From an uncultured Lachnospiraceae bacterium (lineage in GTDB: Bacteria > Bacillota > Clostridia > Lachnospirales > Lachnospiraceae): 64,000 nt of DNA. A program made the translations under genes and the position numbers. Below, in pieces: positions 1 through 8,941 of this stretch (position 1 is its first letter; each line of letters begins with the position of its first letter). The notes under the pieces are model-generated. The model ran no database searches, was not told where the DNA came from, and worked only from the letters and a program-made list of their open reading frames with translations. The stretch spans positions 310,001-374,000 of the forward strand of contig CAJTTZ010000002.1 in NCBI GenBank assembly GCA_910579505.1, given 5' to 3'.

Positions 1-678
1 CTGCGTTTCATCGAGAAACTGCCGGAACCACTGCAGGATTGTGAGCTGTTCCTTTTCCGCCACCTCAAGATAGTGCCTGCGGCCCTCCCCGAAACGGGCG
101 ATGGTCGCCCTCTTTTCCTCCGCCGACGCTTCCACATATTTAAATCCCGCGATAAACAGGCAGAGTTTCTTTTCTGTGGGCAGGCCATACCGCCTGCATA
201 TCTCTTCCCTGGAAGCATAGAATCCGCGAAACTCCGGCCTCAGCAGATCCATGGTAATGTTCCCGGTCACCTTTACGTTCTTTTCAGCGACGCCCGCTTT
301 TTCAATCAGTCTTTTCTGATTCTTTTCTCCCCAGGATATGTGTACGATTTCCTTTGCAAGGCCGGACAGATTGCGAAAACTGCCGCTGTCTTTCTCCTGC
401 TCATTGGTCGTCACCTGTTCCCACTGCAGATTAATCACTTTGTCAAATTTGATCCGATAGCTGGCATAATCCTTAATGGAACTGCCGGTATAGCAGTAAC
501 CGACCACCAATACTTTGGTTTTATATACTGGCGTATGTGATTTTACCAGTTCATAATCGTTCTCATACAGGATTTTCGTCCTGTAGCCCCTTTTGTCCAA
601 TTCATACTTTAATAAGCACAGATTGTCCAATTCCCTTACTTTATGTTCATACATGAGCAGGAAATCATATTCTTGCAT
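1..678 (-). CDS. Surface carbohydrate biosynthesis protein, N-terminal part (cut by window edge)
   Basis: Starting from an ATG at 678 the frame stays open for 226 codons to base 1, so the C-terminal part lies outside the window. The N-terminus (EHKVRELDNLCLLKYEL, about residues 11-27) is typical of the 'surface carbohydrate biosynthesis protein' family found in capsule and O-antigen clusters, thought to have a GT-B-like fold; later segments HISWGEKNQKRL and GNITMDLLRP fit a nucleotide-sugar transferase layout. The start is 11 bases after the stop of the upstream gene, so it is the last visible gene of the left operon. A role as a glycosyltransferase is inference; the actual donor and acceptor are not readable. 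Confidence 0.7.
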   Translation of the reverse strand, partial: MQEYDFLLMYEHKVRELDNLCLLKYELDKRGYRTKILYENDYELVKSHTPVYKTKVLVVGYCYTGSSIKDYASYRIKFDKVINLQWEQVTTNEQEKDSGSFRNLSGLAKEIVHISWGEKNQKRLIEKAGVAEKNVKVTGNITMDLLRPEFRGFYASREEICRRYGLPTEKKLCLFIAGFKYVEASAEEKRATIARFGEGRRHYLEVAEKEQLTILQWFRQFLDETQ

Positions 679-689
679 TCGAGATTCTC

Positions 690-1931
690 CTAGTTTGTCT
701 TTCTGATGTAGTACCGCTCTACCTGTTCCAGACCCTCGTTAAACCGCTGCAGCAGATCATCCGGCTGGTCAAACTCATATGGCGATAACTTTTTAGGCTG
801 GACCTCTCCCTTCATGATTGTCCGCAGTAAAGGCTCAAGTTCCGAATCATAATCCTCTACCAGCCATGTATGTTCCCAGACATAATCCTTAATATACTCA
901 GGATTGAACGCGATCTGTATGACATAATTTCCGATAGCTCCGGCTTCCACAAGCGCAGACGTCCGTGAACCCATAACAATATAATTTTTCCTCAATTCCC
1001 CGTAAAACTCATTCACCTGCTCCATTTCCGGCAGCACATATCTGCTTATATGTTCGGCTTCCTTGTCAGGGGAGTGCGGCTTAAATTTAAAAGGGATTCC
1101 GATTTTCCGGCAAATCAGATAGACGTCGTTTACCATATTGTAATATTTGCGGTATTCTTCTTCCTCGTCGAATATCAGCCGGTCCCCCGCAAACAAAATT
1201 GACATACTTCTCTTCTCAATATTTTTCTCAAATGGCTTCAAAGGATACCCTAATACAAACGCTCTCTCTTCGCCTGTCTGTTGTATTTCAGTGTAAGTGT
1301 CACTGTTCTTTTTATTCCAGAACCAGAAAAAATCAAACCATTTCGGCGCTAAAATCGTATGTTTTCTCACCCCATACTCGTAAATAACCGGCGCAGCCAA
1401 AAATCCATGTTCCAGAAAGACAACCGGAATGCCGCACTCTCTTGCCGCCTCATAGAGAATGATATCAAAAATGTGAGTAGGCCTGAACGATGTTGTCAAT
1501 AACAGTCTGGGTCTGGCTTTCGTGAGGTATCTCTTTAGTTTTCCCTTTATTTTTTCCAGACGCTTTTCATCGTCAGAAATAAGGGCAAGTACGGCGTCTT
1601 CCGTATACGCCCTCAGATAACACAGCATGGAAAATCTGCGGTTAAAACAATACTCTTTTATGGCGATTCCATTGGCGGACACCACAAAGACATGATATTG
1701 CTCCGCTAAAGTCCTGCACAGATACCCCAGCTTTTGTCCATGAACAATTATGCTTTCTGCCCTGCGGTCCACAAGCAGCTTAGACAGATCGGCTACAGAA
1801 AACATCTCCTCCCGCATCCTTTTTAGGCGGTCCCAGACGCCCGCTGCCCCCTTCGGCACATTCTGGAAGCCGTAAATCTCCTTCAGTTCTTCTTTACTCG
1901 CCCAATCCCTAAATATATAGTCATATTTCAT
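690..1931 (-). CDS. GT-B-like capsule/surface carbohydrate biosynthesis protein
   Basis: A 413-residue protein from the ATG at 1931, which sits about 9 bases after GGGGGAA; an in-frame ATG at 1958 has no comparable ribosome binding site. The second half carries features shared by capsule polymerase-type GT-B enzymes: EHGFLAAPVIYEYG near residue 185, a FKPHS segment near 285, and GSRTSALVEAGAIG near 325, resembling the nucleotide-binding S/T-x-E-A region of polysialyltransferase and CDP-glycerol transferase-like enzymes. It lies directly downstream of the aldolase-cytidylyltransferase fusion, so use of a CMP/CDP-activated donor is an attractive guess. No signal peptide or membrane segment is visible. 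Exact family uncertain. Confidence 0.65.
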   Translation of the reverse strand: MKYDYIFRDWASKEELKEIYGFQNVPKGAAGVWDRLKRMREEMFSVADLSKLLVDRRAESIIVHGQKLGYLCRTLAEQYHVFVVSANGIAIKEYCFNRRFSMLCYLRAYTEDAVLALISDDEKRLEKIKGKLKRYLTKARPRLLLTTSFRPTHIFDIILYEAARECGIPVVFLEHGFLAAPVIYEYGVRKHTILAPKWFDFFWFWNKKNSDTYTEIQQTGEERAFVLGYPLKPFEKNIEKRSMSILFAGDRLIFDEEEEYRKYYNMVNDVYLICRKIGIPFKFKPHSPDKEAEHISRYVLPEMEQVNEFYGELRKNYIVMGSRTSALVEAGAIGNYVIQIAFNPEYIKDYVWEHTWLVEDYDSELEPLLRTIMKGEVQPKKLSPYEFDQPDDLLQRFNEGLEQVERYYIRKTN

Positions 1932-1964
1932 CAACCCATTCCCCCGGACCATCCGCATTTCCCG

Positions 1965-3698
1965 CTATTTTCGTATACCTGAAAGCCAAAACTCAGCCAT
2001 ATCGAAATCTTCCTGCGTGTTTATATCCGTCGCCTCCCTGCTGTCAACTTCACATACAAACGGGTTTATCCCCACCCGTCTTTTGTACTTATCAAACACC
2101 TCTCTCGTAAATACATAGACGCCTGACGTCTCCCTGTATATGCTCTCCAAATCCTGTGATCTTGGTATATTTGCCGCATCAAAATTCAAGGGTCTGCCAT
2201 CCCGCCATAAAAAATCCTGTATTTTTGCCGCCGTAAAGGCGGAATCAAATTCCCCTCCGATCACCTTTTCAATACAGGAATCTATGGTCTGACTTTTGAT
2301 CAAAGGCGCCGTCGCATGCGTATACACATAGACATCCGCCCTGACTTCACTGGAAAATGATTCAAAAATCTGCGTGAAGTTTGCCGTCGGCTCATCCAGG
2401 CTCTTCGGTCTTTTCAGGAACGTAACGCCTTCCGGCAGATATTCCACAACAGCGTCGTCACTGCAGTAAACATAGATGTCATCTATTCCCCTGCATTCCC
2501 GCAGCGTAGTCAAAATATACCGGATCAGCGGAATCCCGCACAGCAGCTTCGTATTCTTTCCCGGCAGTCTCTCATTGTTCAGCTTGATCGGTATCACTGC
2601 AGCCACCTTTTTGGCCTGACATATATCATCGTCCCTGACGGACGCTTCGCCATTGATATTACTACGGTTTTCTTTTCCGGCGCGCCCTCTCTCATACTCG
2701 GCATATTTTTCCAGAACATACGGCTTTCTGCATTTTGTCTTCATATCCTCGGGAATCGTTTTCAGAAAGTAGGCAAACTCTTCCACGGAAACCTTTTTCT
2801 CTTCCAGAAGATACGCCGCATAATTGGGATGATAATGTTCCCGTCCTGTTATAAAGTAATATGGGTTATATCCCCACTCCCTCTTTTCATAGACAGGCAT
2901 GATATAATCGCTGATCAGGGCCACTATTTCATTCAGGTCGTACTTGTCCCCCAGATTCCTATTATAGTAGTTGGCTATCAGTTCCGTATTTAAGTTTCCG
3001 GCGCCGCGCCCCATTCCATACAGCGTAGAGTCTATGATAAGCCTTCTGCTCGTATTGTACTCCAAAATATCCTCCGCCGTGACAAAGGCCAGATTCATGT
3101 TATTGTGGGAGTGGAACCCGATCAGCGCGTCCTTATCAAGAATATTGTCCAATATTTTATAGTAGCATCTGAAATCGCTTTTTAACATATAGCCAAAGCT
3201 GTCTACAATCGAGACAGCGTAGGGGTGTAACGTGGACGCCATTTTTCTTGCCAGTTCGGCGTACTCATCAAGCGAATAGTCTATCGTTACCATCGGCTGC
3301 ATAAACAATTTATATCCGTTCTCCACGATACGTTTCGCCAGCGCTATGGCCTGGTCTACCTGATGCTTATAAAAGACTACTCTTATTCCGTCTACCCCCC
3401 CCCCGTTCTTAAAGGCGGTTACCGCTTCCGGCGGGAACTGGTCGACATCCGCCATGGCCAGTACCGTACAGTTTCTTTTATCATCGGGTATATATTCGGA
3501 AACCGCTTCAATCGAAGGAAACTGGGCAAATGCCTCCGCGTCTTCATTCTTTACGTTCAGATACCCGACTTCCACGAAATCCATATTGGCTTTTATCAGT
3601 CTCTTAATAATATCCTTTACGTCCTGTTTGGGAAATCTCCATTTATTGATATATCCGCCGTCTCTTAACGTACAGTCCAACAAGTTATATTTATCCAT
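1965..3698 (-). CDS. Fusion: DRE-TIM pyruvate-type aldolase plus CMP-sugar (acylneuraminate-type) cytidylyltransferase
   Basis: A 577-residue two-domain protein (numbering here from the ATG at 3713). Residues 10-300 form an HMGL-like/4-hydroxy-2-oxovalerate aldolase-like DRE-TIM barrel: LLDCTLRDGG (11-20, metal Asp and catalytic Arg), VDSFG (170-174), GFHSHNN (199-205, metal HxH), and STLYGMGRGAGN (229-240). After a linker at about 340-368 comes a nucleotidyltransferase domain (369-582) beginning with AAVIPIKLNNERLPGKN, the NTP-binding loop of NeuA/KdsB-like CMP-sugar synthetases. The chosen start at 3698 overlaps the radical SAM stop (ATGGATAA); 3713 is the alternative. Known of the families: such barrels run aldol chemistry, the second domain makes CMP-sugar acids. 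Inference: one polypeptide builds and activates a 2-keto-3-deoxy sugar acid. A G10 run lies at codons 104-107. Confidence 0.8.
   Translation of the reverse strand: MDKYNLLDCTLRDGGYINKWRFPKQDVKDIIKRLIKANMDFVEVGYLNVKNEDAEAFAQFPSIEAVSEYIPDDKRNCTVLAMADVDQFPPEAVTAFKNGGGVDGIRVVFYKHQVDQAIALAKRIVENGYKLFMQPMVTIDYSLDEYAELARKMASTLHPYAVSIVDSFGYMLKSDFRCYYKILDNILDKDALIGFHSHNNMNLAFVTAEDILEYNTSRRLIIDSTLYGMGRGAGNLNTELIANYYNRNLGDKYDLNEIVALISDYIMPVYEKREWGYNPYYFITGREHYHPNYAAYLLEEKKVSVEEFAYFLKTIPEDMKTKCRKPYVLEKYAEYERGRAGKENRSNINGEASVRDDDICQAKKVAAVIPIKLNNERLPGKNTKLLCGIPLIRYILTTLRECRGIDDIYVYCSDDAVVEYLPEGVTFLKRPKSLDEPTANFTQIFESFSSEVRADVYVYTHATAPLIKSQTIDSCIEKVIGGEFDSAFTAAKIQDFLWRDGRPLNFDAANIPRSQDLESIYRETSGVYVFTREVFDKYKRRVGINPFVCEVDSREATDINTQEDFDMAEFWLSGIRK
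3395..3404 (-). repeat. Homopolymer run of ten G (coding strand) inside the aldolase domain
   Basis: Ten consecutive C on the plus strand read as ten G in the gene and encode three glycines followed by valine. It is the longest homopolymer I saw in the window. The frame is intact in this copy; gain or loss of one base would frameshift and truncate the protein before the HxH metal site and before the cytidylyltransferase domain. Confidence 0.95.
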
Positions 3699-4710
3699 TT
3701 TCTCTTTCCCCAATCAGTTCGTTTATCCTGTCCTCGAGATTCTTTATTTTGGCGTCGCTTTCTTCAAAGTACGCCCTGTCCGCATCAAGCGGAACTACCT
3801 TTTCATTGGTATTATGAATACAATTATAGCACAACGTATCTTTCAGGTCCCCCTTCAAATATCTTTCCCTGAAGGCAGTAAAATCAGGACAGTTCCATGC
3901 GCTTTCTACGTCAGTTTCGTTCAAGTCGGCTACTACTGCGACATTTTCAAAATCCTGGCAGCAAATATTTACAAAACCTTCCGCGGAAACATACACATTG
4001 TTAAACAACTGCGAACATGGATACTGGTACGTATACTGGTCGTCCCCATTGTACAGGTTTTCGTCGATCTCGCTGATCGCCCCGCCCCGCCTGTTTGCAT
4101 TCATGACCATCGTCTCATCCACATACCCGGATATCCTGCTTTTCAGCTCCTCATATTCCTTAGCAGTCTGTCGGACCGCAACGTAGGAGACATAGATCTT
4201 GCAGGCTGAACCCAATTCTTTTCTCGTCCTGGCAAAATCCTCCAAATTTTTCAGGACTGTCTCAAAACCGTCCATCCCATGCACCAGCCGGTATGTCTCT
4301 CTCGTGCCTGCGTTTAATGAAATTTTGACGCTGTCAACTCCGGCGCTCAATATTTTTTCGGAGCGCTCCCTGTTTAGTAAATATCCGTTCGTGTTAAAAA
4401 AGATGTATGTATATCCGATCTTTTTTGCTAACGAGATATATTCCTCCAGACGGGGATTGAGCAGCGGTTCTCCCGTAGAGGAGAGACAGATTTCCCTTGC
4501 CCCCGCCTCATAGGCGTCCGAGATTATCTTTCTGCACAGTTTATCGTCAATAAACCCTTTCTTATTTGTCTGCTTTGACTGCGGGCAAAAAATGCATGCA
4601 TAATTACACGTATTACAAATATCTATCTTTATTATCCTGGGAAAAGGCGGCGTTGCCGACAAAGAGGATAAATCTCGCTGCTTCCGTATATATTTTTCTT
4701 CCAAATTCAT
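3691..4710 (-). CDS. Radical SAM/SPASM protein
   Basis: A 339-residue protein. The 4Fe-4S cluster motif is C35-x3-C39-x2-C42 (CNYACIFC), followed by a GEPLLNP segment (about 98-104) of the SAM-binding GGE-like motif. The C-terminal half has a cysteine-rich SPASM-like region (about 232-292) with PCSQLF, ICCQDF and LCYNCIH. SPASM proteins bind extra iron-sulfur clusters and usually modify peptides or act in cofactor and sugar chemistry; here no precursor peptide is visible nearby. Start ATG has GGAGAG 7 bases upstream. Its stop overlaps the start of the aldolase-cytidylyltransferase gene, which implies translational coupling and possibly the same pathway, for example a radical epimerisation, dehydration or deoxygenation of the sugar precursor (inference). 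Confidence 0.85.
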   Translation of the reverse strand: MNLEEKYIRKQRDLSSLSATPPFPRIIKIDICNTCNYACIFCPQSKQTNKKGFIDDKLCRKIISDAYEAGAREICLSSTGEPLLNPRLEEYISLAKKIGYTYIFFNTNGYLLNRERSEKILSAGVDSVKISLNAGTRETYRLVHGMDGFETVLKNLEDFARTRKELGSACKIYVSYVAVRQTAKEYEELKSRISGYVDETMVMNANRRGGAISEIDENLYNGDDQYTYQYPCSQLFNNVYVSAEGFVNICCQDFENVAVVADLNETDVESAWNCPDFTAFRERYLKGDLKDTLCYNCIHNTNEKVVPLDADRAYFEESDAKIKNLEDRINELIGERENG

Positions 4711-4778
4711 GTTGTCTCTCCAATCTCGGTTTAAACCTGTTAAACCGCACTATACTTCGCATTATAGAGTAGCGCATT

Positions 4779-5954
4779 TCAATCTGTCAAGCAAGTCCCG
4801 CCTGTCAGTCTCTGTCCCGGAATCGCATAACACACCGTCTCTGTCGGCGTGTATCTGTACTGGCGGAAATAAAAGTGATAGCCGCCGCAGAGCCCTTCCA
4901 CAAAATCTGTCAGTTTATAGAAGTCGTCTCTCCTGTGATACACGCACATTGCTATAATCGGCCTGTTTTTCCTGATGATTTCCCGCATGCCCGCCAGCGC
5001 ATGGATCTCCGCGCCCTCTATATCCATCTTTATAAAAGTAATTCTTCTGTCTCCCAGCACCTCGTCGATTTTTCTGCCGGCCACAGCATTTCCGGCGCCG
5101 TTCTCCGCCCTCATTTCGCTGGACCCGGGATTTTCGTCAAAATGAAGTTCCGTATTTTCGTCCCAGGCCGCTACATTATAAATATGGCATTTCCGGGCGC
5201 TGCTTTGATATTCTTTGTCTATGCGCGCCAAAAACCTGTCGTAAATTTCCCTGTCCGCCTCGAAACCATAGTAATCCTCAAACGCCCCCTCATACACTTC
5301 GTAAAACGCGCCGAAGGTATCTCCCGTGTATGCCCCTATATCCAAAAAGCACTCGTCCTGCCTGAAGTCAAATAATTCCCCGTCAAAATATTGATATTTC
5401 TCGTCATCCACATCGGCATTCATCTGTTTTAAGTATGCCTCATCCTTTGAAATCCGATAATTCAATATATTCACGAAAATCCGCCTTGACTTGTCGTCGC
5501 CCAGCCGGCCATACGCCCTCTGGAAATCCGTCAGATGATCCCATATAAAATTTTTGTCCGTATACTTAAGATCCATGAACGCAAAGTTGAACAGCCGGAT
5601 GTTTTCCGGCATGAACCCATAGCCGAGCAGCTGCTCCTTTATCAGGTCAAATGCCGAGGAAGCAACAAGAATAAGCAATTCGCCGCCATATTTTCCATAC
5701 AGGTCATTCGGGGGAATTATGCGGAGCCTTTCATCCATATACCAACGTCCAAATTTCAAATGGTTGTTGTCGCTCCACGCCAAAATCCTGTCTTCCAATC
5801 CGTTGTCCATTAATAACCGATATAACTGTTCTCCTCCCACTCCGGCGCCAAAAATCACCAGTCCTCGGCTTTCTGCAGCCGCCTTCAGGCATTCGTCAAC
5901 CATCATGCCTGTGCCGTCCAAAGTTGACAGCAGGCTTCTCAAATCTTCCACCAT
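4779..5954 (-). CDS. FkbM-family methyltransferase with N-terminal Rossmann-like domain
   Basis: A 391-residue two-part protein. Residues 30-130 contain a nucleotide-binding-like segment (VIFGAGVGGEQLYRLL, 33-48) as in the small Rossmann domains often found ahead of surface-glycan enzymes. Residues 200-340 are an FkbM-type SAM-dependent methyltransferase: FLDIGAYTGDT (203-213, SAM site), YGFEAD (229-234), and IKMDIEGAE (308-316), the family signature. The start is preceded by GGGAGGAGCGT. Expected role: O-methylation of a sugar hydroxyl during repeat-unit assembly in the cytoplasm. It is 68 bases upstream of the radical SAM gene in the same operon. Confidence 0.85.
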   Translation of the reverse strand: MVEDLRSLLSTLDGTGMMVDECLKAAAESRGLVIFGAGVGGEQLYRLLMDNGLEDRILAWSDNNHLKFGRWYMDERLRIIPPNDLYGKYGGELLILVASSAFDLIKEQLLGYGFMPENIRLFNFAFMDLKYTDKNFIWDHLTDFQRAYGRLGDDKSRRIFVNILNYRISKDEAYLKQMNADVDDEKYQYFDGELFDFRQDECFLDIGAYTGDTFGAFYEVYEGAFEDYYGFEADREIYDRFLARIDKEYQSSARKCHIYNVAAWDENTELHFDENPGSSEMRAENGAGNAVAGRKIDEVLGDRRITFIKMDIEGAEIHALAGMREIIRKNRPIIAMCVYHRRDDFYKLTDFVEGLCGGYHFYFRQYRYTPTETVCYAIPGQRLTGGTCLTD

Positions 5955-5974
5955 ACGCTCCTCCCAGTCATACT

Positions 5975-7219
5975 CTAATTGATTTCCATCAGACTCATGA
6001 CAAACTTCTCTGCATTTTCCGCAGCATTGAATTTATTCTCCCACAATGTCCTTGATTTCCTGCGCATTTTTTCCGTCTCCTCATCCGACATATGATACAG
6101 CCGGTTTATCGCGCCGCAGACATCTTCCGGCCGCGGATTTTCCGGCAGCAGCATACCGTTGCCGTCTATCATATGCGGAAGTTCCCCTACCGCCGTGGCG
6201 ATAACCGGGACGCCAAACGACATCGCCTCCTGAACGGAAACCGGGCTGCCCTCCGTGGATGATGTCGTCAAAAAGCAGTCCACACAATTCCTGACATAAA
6301 ACTGCATAATCTCTTCTACCGGGACAAAACCCGGCATCTCATAAGAAATATTTCTTTTGCCGCCCAAAAGTTCTTCCGCATATTTCGCGGTTTCCTCATA
6401 ATGGCTTCCCGTTCCGAAATGCGTCCACCGAATTTCTTCATCCGTGATCCGGGACAGCCCTTCTATGATAAGCGGCACTCTTTTTAATGGGATCACATGT
6501 GAACAGCTTACAATGTGAAACGCCTCCCGCTGTCCACGGTCCGCCCTCGCCCCCGCATAACCGTTATCCTTCGTCCCAATCGGCGCCACCATATATTTCT
6601 TCCCAAGGCCTTCTCTTTTTCCCCAATGTGCCAAATAATATTCCAGTCCCGCATCCGCCACAAAAAAGAGCCTGTCTACCGCCCCATCCATATATTCGCG
6701 GAAAGGCTGCCTGTTATGCGGATTTCTTTCATTGTACAAGTCATATCCGTGTATTCTGGAAACTACTTTTCTATTGGGATAAGATTTTCTGTCCATAAGA
6801 AACGCCAGACAACTGGGATTAAACCAGTAAGAATAAACCAGCGCGCCATCATCGGCAATGTGGTTTTTTTTCACATATTTTCTCAGCTGGTCCGCCATAC
6901 TAAAATAAGCAATAGAATCGTATAGACGCCCCGAAATGTTTTCCCCCGCTTTCAAAATCTGCTTCATTTCCCCGTGCCTGCATCCAAAAAAGAGAAATTT
7001 CACAACCGCTTCCAACTTCTCCCAGATGCCGAAATTCCTCATACAATGATAGACCAGAATGCGTTTGTCCGTCGTCATTTCCTGTTCTGCTGCAGAAGAG
7101 ACTGACAAAATGCTTACGTCAAAACACTCCAGCAGCTTTTCCAACTCTGTACGGATAAAGGGATATTCCCCCGTCCTAAACGGATACTCGTCCAACAATA
7201 TGATCAGCTTTTTTTTCAA
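5975..7219 (-). CDS. Glycosyltransferase family 4
   Basis: A 414-residue GT-B retaining glycosyltransferase. The C-terminal donor-binding half shows HVIPLKRVPLIIEGL (about 237-251) and the EX7E-type segment EGSPVSVQEAMSFGVPVI (about 339-356) typical of GT4 enzymes. The start codon appears to be TTG at 7219, preceded by GAGAAGGGG; it is followed at once by eight A, a small homopolymer that codes for lysines. It lies 12 bases after the asparagine-synthetase-like gene and 20 bases before the FkbM gene. Donor and acceptor cannot be told from the sequence. Confidence 0.85.
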   Translation of the reverse strand: MKKKLIILLDEYPFRTGEYPFIRTELEKLLECFDVSILSVSSAAEQEMTTDKRILVYHCMRNFGIWEKLEAVVKFLFFGCRHGEMKQILKAGENISGRLYDSIAYFSMADQLRKYVKKNHIADDGALVYSYWFNPSCLAFLMDRKSYPNRKVVSRIHGYDLYNERNPHNRQPFREYMDGAVDRLFFVADAGLEYYLAHWGKREGLGKKYMVAPIGTKDNGYAGARADRGQREAFHIVSCSHVIPLKRVPLIIEGLSRITDEEIRWTHFGTGSHYEETAKYAEELLGGKRNISYEMPGFVPVEEIMQFYVRNCVDCFLTTSSTEGSPVSVQEAMSFGVPVIATAVGELPHMIDGNGMLLPENPRPEDVCGAINRLYHMSDEETEKMRRKSRTLWENKFNAAENAEKFVMSLMEIN

Positions 7220-7231
7220 GTCCCCTTCTCC

Positions 7232-8896
7232 CTAAAAATATAACTTTACGGCACTGAGTACCGTAAGTGCCATACTTTTTTCGGTCACATTTCCCTCTTC
7301 AAACAGCAGGGAAATATCTTTGCCCAACGCCCCGCCGATTCTGCTCCTGTTACTGTCAAAGTATTCCCTGCAATACGCCTGTATTCCCGGGCTTTCCTGA
7401 TACCAGAAATCCAGGGGGTTCATGCTGTCTTTGTCCGGCAGCTTAAAAGTCCTGCAGGCGGCCTGCCATAAAAGCTTCTGCGCCGTCCTTACTTTTCTCA
7501 AGAAAATCTGGTCTTCCCGGGGCTTGACACCGCCCCACTTCTCCCAGCCAAACTGTGTCGCCCCCGGATACTTCTGCAGCATCCACTTCAAATAAATGTG
7601 ATGGCTGTTTCTATACGCAAAAGGAAGGGAAAACGCTGTCTCCAAAAAATCCACATCCATAAACGGAGATGATGTCTCCATATAATGCTGCCGTATCATA
7701 TAAGAAGACTGTGCTCCCAGAATACCTCTTGTATAGATCGCAAACATCTCCTGACAGGGATATTCCTGCACAATCTCATCCGAATAGGTATAGGAAAGGC
7801 GCTCCGAATACTTATGCAGTCCCAGCCGCGGCTTCCCGTAATTAAATTCCCTGTCATGATAAAACGTAGACAGGACGGCATCTCCTATCATACCTGTGTG
7901 TTCCATGCCAAACTGACTTGTATTTAGCGTTTTAAGAAGTCTGTCCCCTCCTGTAATCCCTGTATAAAGAGCCGCCCCGTTATTTTTCAGGACAATTTCG
8001 TCAATATCGTACATCCATCCAATGTCATCCAGCGACTTAAACATATATTCATGTCCCAGATAACCGGCTATCCTGCCTGATATCTCTTCGTCCAGATATC
8101 CGAACCTGCAATATGTCACATTCAGCTGATCCGTATATCCCATGTCATGCGCTACCCATGACACCATCCGGCTGTCCAGCCCGCCGCTCAAATCCACCAG
8201 ATGCCTGTATCCGTACTCCCTGTCTTTCTCAAATTCCCGTCTGACCGCCTCCCTGAACGCACCGTCAATCCTCTCGACGGCCTCCTGTTCGGACATCTGC
8301 GTCTCCCTGTCCGGGATCATATAATACCGCTCTACCCTGGCGCTGCCGTTTTCTATGTGCACAAGCTGCCCCGGAAGCAGGCGGTGAATCTCCTTTATAA
8401 ATGTGCTGTCATCCAACATATATCCATATGTCAGCATGTATTTGACCGCTGTCTCATTCAGCTGATACCGAACGCCGTTAGCCCGCAGTACCGCCGCCAT
8501 GTACGGAATATGACTGGACACCATCCACTGGCTGCCATTCGCATAGTAATACAATGCCTTGACCGAGACCTGGTCTGTGTACGCCGTCAGCCCGGCGCCC
8601 TTTCTGTCGTATACATAACCGCAGAAGCCGCCTCTGAGCGCGCGCAGGCATTGGACCGCGTCCTCCCTCATAGCCTGCGCAAAAGCATGCTGCCAGTCTT
8701 TGTCGCCGTCCGCGCAGAAACGCGCCTTATTATGGACATATCCGTCCAAAAAGCTGATCTGCTCCTCTTCGTTTAAAAACACCCCGTCTTTCGGAAATTT
8801 ATCAAGGAGATGGCTGTACTGCTTACACTGCCCCATGTCTGCGTACGGTCCCAGACATTCTATATTCATATTCCCCGCCGCCAAAAATCCATGCAT
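7232..8896 (-). CDS. Asparagine-synthetase-like ATP-dependent amide ligase lacking the glutaminase cysteine
   Basis: A 554-residue protein with the two-domain layout of AsnB. The N-terminal half keeps a glutaminase-like fold (GGFCGYVYD near 89-97; SVKALYYY near 111-118) but starts MHGFLAAGN instead of MCG, so the cysteine nucleophile that hydrolyses glutamine is absent. The C-terminal domain has the PPi-loop LSGGLDSRM (236-244), so ATP-dependent adenylation is probably retained. Such homologues in O-antigen loci (WbpS of Pseudomonas aeruginosa is the named example) are thought to amidate uronic acids. Without a working glutaminase it could use ammonia or an amine. It lies directly downstream of the aminosugar-uronate genes, which would supply a carboxyl substrate. 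Confidence 0.8.
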   Translation of the reverse strand: MHGFLAAGNMNIECLGPYADMGQCKQYSHLLDKFPKDGVFLNEEEQISFLDGYVHNKARFCADGDKDWQHAFAQAMREDAVQCLRALRGGFCGYVYDRKGAGLTAYTDQVSVKALYYYANGSQWMVSSHIPYMAAVLRANGVRYQLNETAVKYMLTYGYMLDDSTFIKEIHRLLPGQLVHIENGSARVERYYMIPDRETQMSEQEAVERIDGAFREAVRREFEKDREYGYRHLVDLSGGLDSRMVSWVAHDMGYTDQLNVTYCRFGYLDEEISGRIAGYLGHEYMFKSLDDIGWMYDIDEIVLKNNGAALYTGITGGDRLLKTLNTSQFGMEHTGMIGDAVLSTFYHDREFNYGKPRLGLHKYSERLSYTYSDEIVQEYPCQEMFAIYTRGILGAQSSYMIRQHYMETSSPFMDVDFLETAFSLPFAYRNSHHIYLKWMLQKYPGATQFGWEKWGGVKPREDQIFLRKVRTAQKLLWQAACRTFKLPDKDSMNPLDFWYQESPGIQAYCREYFDSNRSRIGGALGKDISLLFEEGNVTEKSMALTVLSAVKLYF

Positions 8897-8941
8897 CGCT
8901 TACACCCTCTTCCTGATTCCCTTATAAATATCTTCTCTCAG

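Noticed and set aside
6864..6871. Runs of eight A or T (for example near 6864, 7209 and 12963) as phase-variable tracts
   Set aside because: They are common in lysine codons of moderately AT-rich genes and much shorter than the G10 run; not specific enough.
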